This document shows, piece by piece, positions 25,287-32,311 of a DNA stretch of 64,000 nt. Origin of the DNA: Methanobacteriaceae archaeon (GTDB lineage: Archaea; Methanobacteriota; Methanobacteria; Methanobacteriales; Methanobacteriaceae). The stretch lies in contig JAHKLT010000026.1 in the NCBI GenBank assembly GCA_020854915.1, positions 1 to 64,000 of the forward strand, given 5' to 3'. The translations under genes were made by a program, and so were the position numbers. The notes beneath the pieces are model-generated. The model saw only the letters and a program-made list of their open reading frames with translations. It was not told the origin of the DNA and did no database searches. Position 1 is the stretch's first letter. Every line of letters begins with the position of its first letter.

Positions 25287-26954
25287 TTATTTATGAGCAA
25301 AATAAAATACTAATTCTTCATCTTTTATTTCATCTAAACGAGCAAATCCAAATCTTTCAAATTGTACAATATCTCCAACTTTAAGATTTTTACAATCTGC
25401 TTCACATAATCCTTCAACAACAGACGCATCATCCATTATTATTTTTGTTTTAATATTATCTTCTGATGGAACCCATTGAATAATTCTAGCCTTCAAATCA
25501 CGTGCTTCTTCAAAAGATTTTGAATTATATTTAACAGAATTTTCTTCAATATCTATATTTACTGCATCCATTAAACGTGTAATCCCATTTGTAAAATCAT
25601 ATTCAGAAATATATACTTCTTTATCAAATTTTAAATGACGATTTCCTCTTTCTAAATAATCAGAATGTAATGGTCTTTCAATAATTTTTAATCCATCATC
25701 ATAGCCTTTAATAGCTATTTTAACAGGTTTTGGAACAAAGAAATATCTATTTGATTTTTCTTCTAATATATTTCTATTTAATCCATATATTTTTTTCCAA
25801 CTAATAGCTGAGTCAGACATTTTAATTCCAATTTCTGTGATTAATTCTGTGATTGTTTCTTTTTGTATTCCTCTTTTAGCTATTGCTCTTAAAGTACCTA
25901 ATCTTGGATCGTCCCAACCAGAATATGTACCATTTTCTATTCCTTCTAATGCTTTTGAAGTACTAAGAGCTATATCTTCCATTTTAAGCCTTCCATAGTG
26001 AATAAACTCTGGAACATTCCATTTAAAATGATCATACAAATATTTTTGTTTTTCACTATTAGCTAAGTGATCTTTACCTCTTAAAACATGTGTAAGAGCC
26101 ATTAAATGATCATCAATAGCTACTGAAAAGTTCATCATAGGATAAATTTTATATTTTTCACCTAAACGAGGATGTTTATCTTTAACAATACGCATAGCTA
26201 CCCAATCACGAATAGCTGGATTTTTATGATTGATATCTGTTTTTACCCTTAAAACAGCTTCTCCTTCATTCATTGAGCTAAATTCTTCCCACATTTCTAA
26301 ATTTTTATCAACAGAGTTATTTCTACATGGACATTCTTTTGATTCATCTTTAAGCTTTTTAAAGTCTCCACCATCACAAGTACACATATATGCTCCATTA
26401 ATTTCAATTAATTTTTTAGCATATTCATAGTATATTTCAAATCTATCACTTTGATAAAATATCTCATCTGGGTTTATATCTAACCATTTTAAATCTTTTA
26501 AAATCATATCATAAGCTGGTTCATATATTCTTTTTGGATCTGTATCTTCTATTCTTAAAATTAATTTTCCTTTGTATTTTTTTACAAATTCATTATTAGG
26601 AATAGCTGCTCTTGCATGACCAATATGTAATGGTCCACTTGGATTTGGTGCAAAGCGCATAACAATATTTTTATGAGTTCCTGGAAGATCTCCAAGCCCT
26701 GTTTCTTTTACTTGTTTTTTCTCTTTAACAACTAAATCTAAATTATTCATTTCTTTTTCTTGTTCTTCAAGAGACAGATCATTAACTTTAGATACTATAT
26801 CCTTAGCTATTTCTTTAATTTGTTTAGCTTGACTTCTAAGTTCTGCTTTTTGACTCATAATTGAACCAATAACTGCACCAGAATTAGCACTTCCTTTATG
26901 TTTTGCTGCATTTAATAATGCATGTTTATATACTGTTTTTTCTAAATCATCCAT
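25287..26954 (-). CDS. gltX: Glutamyl-tRNA synthetase (archaeal type)
   Basis: A 555-residue class I synthetase of the archaeal non-discriminating kind, charging tRNA-Glu and probably tRNA-Gln for later amidation. An N-terminal helical domain (1-100) precedes the HIGH site NPSGPLHIGHARA (about 111) and the RIEDTDP signature. The KMSKS counterpart is IALSTSKALEG, usual for the group. A cysteine pair (CTCDGG, CPC) marks an inserted zinc site. GTGAT precedes the ATG. Confidence 0.93.
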   Translation of the reverse strand: MDDLEKTVYKHALLNAAKHKGSANSGAVIGSIMSQKAELRSQAKQIKEIAKDIVSKVNDLSLEEQEKEMNNLDLVVKEKKQVKETGLGDLPGTHKNIVMRFAPNPSGPLHIGHARAAIPNNEFVKKYKGKLILRIEDTDPKRIYEPAYDMILKDLKWLDINPDEIFYQSDRFEIYYEYAKKLIEINGAYMCTCDGGDFKKLKDESKECPCRNNSVDKNLEMWEEFSSMNEGEAVLRVKTDINHKNPAIRDWVAMRIVKDKHPRLGEKYKIYPMMNFSVAIDDHLMALTHVLRGKDHLANSEKQKYLYDHFKWNVPEFIHYGRLKMEDIALSTSKALEGIENGTYSGWDDPRLGTLRAIAKRGIQKETITELITEIGIKMSDSAISWKKIYGLNRNILEEKSNRYFFVPKPVKIAIKGYDDGLKIIERPLHSDYLERGNRHLKFDKEVYISEYDFTNGITRLMDAVNIDIEENSVKYNSKSFEEARDLKARIIQWVPSEDNIKTKIIMDDASVVEGLCEADCKNLKVGDIVQFERFGFARLDEIKDEELVFYFAHK

Positions 26955-27016
26955 AAAATCACTATAAAAATAAGTATTAATATATCTGATTTAAAACATA
27001 TATAAAACTAATATTA

Positions 27017-27865
27017 ATGATTTTAAAAGGAAGTTTTATTATTAAAGAAAAAGGAATTATCAAAGACCCCAATGATATAGATTGGGTTTATTATTGGAAA
27101 AAATCTTTAGAAAATAAAAAAGATAAAAATAAAGATTGGAATAAATTTGCAGGTACTTTTAAAATAAATGCTAAAAGAGATGATTATCATGATATTTTAT
27201 TCAGTAAATTAATATTAGATGAAAATGATTCTCTCTTAGATTTAGGTTGTGGTGAAGGAACAATAACGATACCTCTTTCAAAAAAAGTAAAATCTGTAAC
27301 AGGCCTTGATTCTGCAGAAAAAATGCTTGAAATCTTAAATAAAAGAGCAAAAGAAGAGAACATACAAAATATTAATACTATCCTATCAGATATTGAGGAT
27401 ATTTCTTTAGAATCCTTAGGTCATTATGATGTTGTAGTAGCTTCCAGATCTTTAAATGGTATATTACCTATTGATGAAACTCTTTTAAAGATTAATGAAA
27501 TAGCTAATAAATATGTTTTTATAACTTTTTTTGGTCCTGAAAATTGGAAAATTGAAAAAGATTTTAAAAAATATATTAAAAAAGATGAACAATCATTTCC
27601 AGAGTATAATTATTTGTTTAATATTTTATTTAATATGGGAATTTATCCAAATATTGAAAGGCTTGATATTAAGAATTATAGAGAGTATGATTCTATTGAA
27701 GAAGCTATGGATAATGGTAAATTTAGACCAGAATTATTAAATGATGATGAGAAAGAAAAGTTAAAAGAATTTCTTAAAAAAATACTTAAAAAAGATAATA
27801 AAACTGGAAAGCTTTATAATGAAAATGATAAAGCAGACTGGATTTTAATTTGGTGGAAAAAATAG
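27017..27865 (+). CDS. Class I SAM-dependent methyltransferase, substrate unknown
   Basis: A 282-residue protein. Motif I is LLDLGCGEGTITIPLS (about residues 73-88), followed by TGLDSAEKML (motif II) and YDVVVASRSL (motif IV). An N-terminal aromatic segment DWVYYWKKSL may hold the substrate. The start is uncertain: ATG 27017 lies only about 15 bases after a TATA-like box (26997-27006), while AAAGGAAG at 27026-27033 precedes ATT codons at 27038. A non-AUG start a few codons in is possible. Target unknown. Confidence 0.65.
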   Translation: MILKGSFIIKEKGIIKDPNDIDWVYYWKKSLENKKDKNKDWNKFAGTFKINAKRDDYHDILFSKLILDENDSLLDLGCGEGTITIPLSKKVKSVTGLDSAEKMLEILNKRAKEENIQNINTILSDIEDISLESLGHYDVVVASRSLNGILPIDETLLKINEIANKYVFITFFGPENWKIEKDFKKYIKKDEQSFPEYNYLFNILFNMGIYPNIERLDIKNYREYDSIEEAMDNGKFRPELLNDDEKEKLKEFLKKILKKDNKTGKLYNENDKADWILIWWKK

Positions 27866-27867
27866 AA

Positions 27868-28587
27868 CTAATAATCAATATCAAATGGTTTTGTTGATAC
27901 AATTTTAGGTAATTTTCCTAAAGTTCCAACATTACCTTCTTTAATAATTAAAACACCATCAAAATATTCTTTAAAATTTTCAGCTATTTCTAAAGCATTT
28001 TGAATGGCTTCTTCATTTTCAAAACCTTTAACATGATTAGCTATTGAAGTAGCTAAACTATCTGCATAGCTTGCTTTTTTACTTACAACTGTTACAGATT
28101 CTGATTCACCAAAACTTAAAGATAAACCTGTTTTTGAAGAAGAAGTACAAATACCAATAGGTGTCTTTCTAGTTTTTAATTTAAACCCAAAAGAGTTTTT
28201 TAAATAATCATTTTCTGAAAAAATACCACAAGTGACTTTTTTATTATTTATTAAAGAAATATCCCCACCATTATTAACAATAGAATAATGAGATCCTAAA
28301 TTAATCAAATAATTACAAGATACTTCAGAAATTGCTCCTGCAACTGATGCCATTGGTCCAACATTAGCTATATTTGATGCGTCATTCATTAACCTTATTA
28401 TAGGTTTTACATCATAAGAAATATTATTTAAAGGTTTAAGAGAAGATAAAAATAAAGAATTGTAATTTATATACTCAATTAAGTCTCCTCTAATAGACAA
28501 TAAATAATCATTTAAATTATGATCTTTTAAATCTGTAGTTAAAGATATGTTTGTTTCTTTAATCATTAAATTTTCATTATAAATCAT
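27868..28587 (-). CDS. UPF0280 (COG2122) protein, implicated in sulfide assimilation
   Basis: A 239-residue protein of the UPF0280 family, which has an ApbE-like fold. GPMASVAGAISE at about residue 97, NNGGDIS and a C-terminal AFAxAS-like SYADSLATSIA are visible. A Methanosarcina homologue (MA1715) has been reported to help sulfide assimilation with the DUF39 sulfurtransferases; that is literature from memory. The gene diverges from comA-mmp16, whose second gene encodes a DUF39 protein, which supports a sulfur-insertion role. Confidence 0.8.
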   Translation of the reverse strand: MIYNENLMIKETNISLTTDLKDHNLNDYLLSIRGDLIEYINYNSLFLSSLKPLNNISYDVKPIIRLMNDASNIANVGPMASVAGAISEVSCNYLINLGSHYSIVNNGGDISLINNKKVTCGIFSENDYLKNSFGFKLKTRKTPIGICTSSSKTGLSLSFGESESVTVVSKKASYADSLATSIANHVKGFENEEAIQNALEIAENFKEYFDGVLIIKEGNVGTLGKLPKIVSTKPFDIDY

Positions 28588-28651
28588 GTTAATCTTTTGA
28601 AATATTATAAATAGATTTTGTAAAATACAAAAAAATATTTAATTAATAAAT

Positions 28652-28662
28652 AATATATATAA
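28652..28662 (+). promoter_or_regulatory. TATA box for the comA-mmp16-hdrCBA operon
   Basis: AATATATATAA lies about 38 bases before the preferred comA ATG at 28695. Transcription would start near 28680, which is the base of an earlier in-frame ATG; that makes the earlier start unlikely. Confidence 0.45.
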
Positions 28663-28694
28663 AATATGTTATATAATAAATGCGAGATTTAAAT

Positions 28695-29459
28695 ATGAAT
28701 TCTTTTAATTTTCTTCTAAACGAAAAAAATAATAAACATTGTGGAATAACAATGGTTTTAGATAAAGGACTTGGTTTTGAAACATCTAAAAGTCTTATGG
28801 AATTATCTGGAGAATATGTAGATTATCTAAAATTTGGATGGGGAACTACAGCTATTCAAGATTTCAATTTAGTAAAAGACAAGGTTGAAATGTATAAATC
28901 ATTTGATATGAATCCATATGTTGGTGGGACTTTATTTGAAATAGCTATTATTCAATCAAAATTATCTGAATTTTTCGAAGAAGCAGATAAACTAGGTTTT
29001 GAAACTCTTGAAGTTTCTGATGGAACAATTGACATTCCACATAGTGAAAAAATAGATTATATTTCACAAGCAAAAGATTTAGGATTTGAGGTTTTATCTG
29101 AAGTAGGTAAAAAAGACCTTGAAAAAGATAATAAAATAAGTTTAGATGATAGAATCAATTATATTAAAAAAGAATTAGATGCTGGTTCTTCTAAAATTAT
29201 AATCGAAGCTCGTGAAGGTGGTAAATCTATTGGTGTTTTTGATGAAAAAGGAAATGCTAAAGGAAATGAAGTTGATTATATTTTAAACAAAACAAAATCT
29301 GATGATTTAATTTGGGAAGCACCTAATAAGAATCAGCAAGTTTATTTTATTTTAAAGATTGGGCATGATGTAAATTTGGGTAATATTTCTTCAGATGAAA
29401 TAATTTCTCTTGAAACTTTAAGACGTGGACTTAGAGGAGATACTTTAGGAAAATTATAA
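28695..29459 (+). CDS. comA: Phosphosulfolactate synthase (coenzyme M synthesis)
   Basis: A 254-residue ComA, adding sulfite to phosphoenolpyruvate, the first step of coenzyme M synthesis in methanogens. GITMVLDKGLGF near the N-terminus, the TIM-barrel lysine in YLKFGWGT, FETLEVSDGTIDI and IIEAREGG fit the family. I use ATG 28695 rather than 28680: the protein then starts MNSFNFLL, the TATA spacing allows a short leader, and GCGAGAT precedes it. First gene of a five-gene unit with mmp16 and hdrCBA. Confidence 0.93.
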   Translation: MNSFNFLLNEKNNKHCGITMVLDKGLGFETSKSLMELSGEYVDYLKFGWGTTAIQDFNLVKDKVEMYKSFDMNPYVGGTLFEIAIIQSKLSEFFEEADKLGFETLEVSDGTIDIPHSEKIDYISQAKDLGFEVLSEVGKKDLEKDNKISLDDRINYIKKELDAGSSKIIIEAREGGKSIGVFDEKGNAKGNEVDYILNKTKSDDLIWEAPNKNQQVYFILKIGHDVNLGNISSDEIISLETLRRGLRGDTLGKL

Positions 29460-29478
29460 TATATAAGGCGGTATTTTA

Positions 29479-30753
29479 TTGCTTAAAAGAAATATTAATG
29501 ATATAAATAAGAAAATCGAAGGTGGAAATGCAAATATTTTTACAGTTCATGAATTTAAAAAGCTCATAGATAATAATGAAGTTCCTAAATTTGAGGATGT
29601 TGATGTTATAACATGTGGAACCTGTGGTGTCATGTCTGGGACTGCTGCAATATTAAATTTAACAGTAACAGAACCAGGAGTATTTAAAAAAGCTAAAAAT
29701 ATTTATTTAAATAATATTCCTGGAAATGTTGGGCCTTGTCCTAATGAATGGTTAGGATCTGTTGATTTAATTTTACATGGAACTAGTCACAGTATAAGAA
29801 ACAATAGCTATGGTGGAGGTTTTTTATTAAAAGATTTATTAGAAGGTAAAGATGTTTCTATAAAAATTGAAGATATAGATGGAAATGTTTATGAATCAAG
29901 TACTTCTTTAAAAGAAATGGGAAGAGCTCAATTAATTGGAACTAGAATGGCTTTTAAAAATTATACTGCTTTTACAAATCCAAATGAAGACCCAATTAGA
30001 TCAATATTTAGTGTTATTCCATTAGAAGGTAATTTAAGTGGAATTACTTTTTCAGGTTGTGGTGAATTAAATCCTCTAGAAAATGATCCTGAGAAAAACA
30101 TCATAAAAGAAAATTCTAAAGTTCTTTTAAATGAATCAAAAGGAATTGTTTTAGGAGATGGAACTAGAAGTTCTAAAGGAAAACCTAATTTAATGTTATC
30201 TGCTAATATAAAAGATATGAAATCTGAATATATAGGTGGTTTTAAAACTGGTGAAGGGCCTGAAATTTATAATACTGTAGCTATTCCAATACCAGTTTTA
30301 AATGAAAATATTTATAATAATCTCTTAATTAGAAATAAGGATATATCACTACCAGTTGCAGATATAAAAGGAAGACATTTACCTCTAACAAAAACAGATT
30401 ATGGTAAAATGTGGAATAATCATGAAGAAAGACCTAAATATAACAAAACAAAGTGTGCAAAATGTAATAATTGTAAAGTAGAAGAATATTGTCCTACAAA
30501 AGCTTTTGAAAACTATAATTTGAACATGAAAAAATGTTTCGGATGTGGTATTTGTATATATAATTGTATTGAAAATGCTTTTAAGATGAATATTGGTAAT
30601 GTAGAACTTGATATTAATGATAAAGATTATTCTATTCCAATATATTGTAGACAATCCGATGTTTCAAGAGCTAAAAAATTATCTAATAAATTAAAAATAA
30701 TGATTGAAAATAAAGAATTTATTTTAAGTGATAATAATGAATTTAAAACTTAA
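29479..30753 (+). CDS. mmp16: DUF39 sulfurtransferase fused to ferredoxin (methanogenesis marker 16)
   Basis: A 424-residue protein. Residues about 1-310 are DUF39 (COG1900), known in relatives from homocysteine synthesis by sulfide insertion into aspartate semialdehyde. Cysteines are in ITCGTCGVMSG (about 52-58), GNVGPCPNEW and FSGCGELNP. Residues about 325-375 hold two ferredoxin sites (CAKCNNCKVEEYCP and CFGCGICIYNC) for [4Fe-4S] clusters. TTG start after GGCGGT. Sitting right behind comA, it is a candidate for thiol formation from sulfoacetaldehyde, the missing last step of archaeal coenzyme M synthesis; that role has been proposed, not proven. The stop overlaps hdrC. Confidence 0.85.
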   Translation: MLKRNINDINKKIEGGNANIFTVHEFKKLIDNNEVPKFEDVDVITCGTCGVMSGTAAILNLTVTEPGVFKKAKNIYLNNIPGNVGPCPNEWLGSVDLILHGTSHSIRNNSYGGGFLLKDLLEGKDVSIKIEDIDGNVYESSTSLKEMGRAQLIGTRMAFKNYTAFTNPNEDPIRSIFSVIPLEGNLSGITFSGCGELNPLENDPEKNIIKENSKVLLNESKGIVLGDGTRSSKGKPNLMLSANIKDMKSEYIGGFKTGEGPEIYNTVAIPIPVLNENIYNNLLIRNKDISLPVADIKGRHLPLTKTDYGKMWNNHEERPKYNKTKCAKCNNCKVEEYCPTKAFENYNLNMKKCFGCGICIYNCIENAFKMNIGNVELDINDKDYSIPIYCRQSDVSRAKKLSNKLKIMIENKEFILSDNNEFKT

Positions 30754-31315
30754 TGAAAATACTCATGATCTAGCAAATAGTATACTTAAAAATTTAAAAT
30801 CCTCAGAGGATATGGGATTACTTAGATGTGTTCAATGTGGAATGTGTACTTCAACATGTCCAGGAGCTAGACATTCTTCATATAATCCTAGAGAAATGAT
30901 TAAAAAAATCCTTCAAGGTGATGAAACAGTTATTGAAGATGAAAATATCTGGAATTGCTTTTATTGTTATACTTGCCATAGTATTTGTCCAGTTGGAAAT
31001 AGTGCATGTGAAGTAAATCAGATTTTAAGACAAATTGCAATTAAAAATGGAAAAGTTAATGATAAAGTAAAGCCATTTATTGAATTTGGAGATAGTTTTC
31101 TTAGATTAGCTATTGGTGGAATCCCCTCTATATTTTTCCCTGAAATGAGAGAAGATATTGGTGAAGATTGGTGGGATTTTAAAAATAATTTAGATGAAAT
31201 AAGAAAAGATTTAGATTTAGATTCCTATATTCCTGATGATGAATCAATTAATGAAGTTAGAACATTGCTTATAAATTCTGGTTTTGAAAAAAGAATTAAA
31301 AAAATAGAAGAATAG
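30737..31315 (+). CDS. hdrC: HdrC-like heterodisulfide reductase subunit C
   Basis: A 192-residue iron-sulfur protein. Two full [4Fe-4S] motifs are present: CVQCGMCTSTCPG (about 31-42) and CFYCYTCHSICP (about 75-86). The rest of HdrC is unremarkable, and the length is normal. It passes electrons between HdrA and HdrB. The frame opens at GTG 30728; I use ATG 30737, with AAGTGAT ahead of it. The first codons overlap the mmp16 stop, so the two are translationally linked. Confidence 0.85.
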   Translation: MNLKLNENTHDLANSILKNLKSSEDMGLLRCVQCGMCTSTCPGARHSSYNPREMIKKILQGDETVIEDENIWNCFYCYTCHSICPVGNSACEVNQILRQIAIKNGKVNDKVKPFIEFGDSFLRLAIGGIPSIFFPEMREDIGEDWWDFKNNLDEIRKDLDLDSYIPDDESINEVRTLLINSGFEKRIKKIEE

Positions 31316-31324
31316 AGGCTGAAA

Positions 31325-32311
31325 ATGAAAGATATACCTAATAGTAATATATTGCTTTTTAAAAGTTGTTTAGTTTCAGTAGAATACCCTGGAATTGAAT
31401 CATCAACAAAATATGTTTTTGATAAAATAGGAATAGATTATGAAGTAAACAGTCGTCAAACATGTTGTACAGGTCTTGGGCATTATTCTGATATTTTTGA
31501 TCAAATGTCAACAAGTATAATTGGAGCTCGTAATTTTCATGTAGCTAAAGATTTAAATCGCAAAAATTTAGTAATGCTATGTGCTACTTGTTATGCAATC
31601 AATAAAAAAGTAGCTAATATTTTAAATAATAAAAAAGAAACTAGAAATGAAATTAATGAAATTTTTGAAGAATCTAATATGGGTGAAATGAAATACAAAG
31701 AAGGAGATATTGATTCATCAAAAAATATTTTTCATGTAGTAGATATTTTATATAGTAAAAAAGAAGAAATAGCTAAAAATATTAAATTTGATTTATCTAA
31801 GTTTAAAATAGCTACTCATCATGGATGTCATTATTGTAAAGTTCACTACAACGATACGATTGGTGGAATTAGAGATCCAAATATTATAGATGATATAATT
31901 AAATATTGTGGTGTTGAGACTATAGGCTGGTATGATCATAAAATAACAACATGTGGTTCAGGATTTAGACAACGTTTTGTAAATAAAGATTTGTCTATGG
32001 ATGTTACATTAGATAAACTTAATTCATTAAAAAATGATGGGGTTGAAGTATTAGTTCATTTATGTCCAAATTGTCATGTGCAATTTGATAGATATGAAAA
32101 ATATATTGCAGATACTAATGAAACAGAATTTAATATTATTCATTTAAATATTGCTCAATTTATAGCTTTAGCAATGGGGGCTGATCCTTATAAAGTAGTA
32201 GGAATACAAACACATACTGTTCCAATTGAACCTTTTGTTAAAGAACTAGAAGAGAATATTATTGAAACAGAAAATAAACAAGAAATTGTTGAGAGTGATA
32301 ATAATGTCTGA
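31325..32311 (+). CDS. hdrB: HdrB-like heterodisulfide reductase subunit B, divergent
   Basis: A 328-residue protein with two CCG domains, which in HdrB hold the two non-cubane [4Fe-4S] clusters that reduce CoM-S-S-CoB. The first is complete: Cys in FKSCLVS, CC in RQTCCTG, CxxC in MLCATC. The second has Cys in HHGCHYC and LCPNC, but the central pair is TTCGSG (codons ACA TGT) instead of CC, so one ligand is missing. GAGGCTGA precedes the ATG. Overlaps hdrA by 8 bases. Probably a paralogue with altered chemistry. Confidence 0.8.
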   Translation: MKDIPNSNILLFKSCLVSVEYPGIESSTKYVFDKIGIDYEVNSRQTCCTGLGHYSDIFDQMSTSIIGARNFHVAKDLNRKNLVMLCATCYAINKKVANILNNKKETRNEINEIFEESNMGEMKYKEGDIDSSKNIFHVVDILYSKKEEIAKNIKFDLSKFKIATHHGCHYCKVHYNDTIGGIRDPNIIDDIIKYCGVETIGWYDHKITTCGSGFRQRFVNKDLSMDVTLDKLNSLKNDGVEVLVHLCPNCHVQFDRYEKYIADTNETEFNIIHLNIAQFIALAMGADPYKVVGIQTHTVPIEPFVKELEENIIETENKQEIVESDNNV

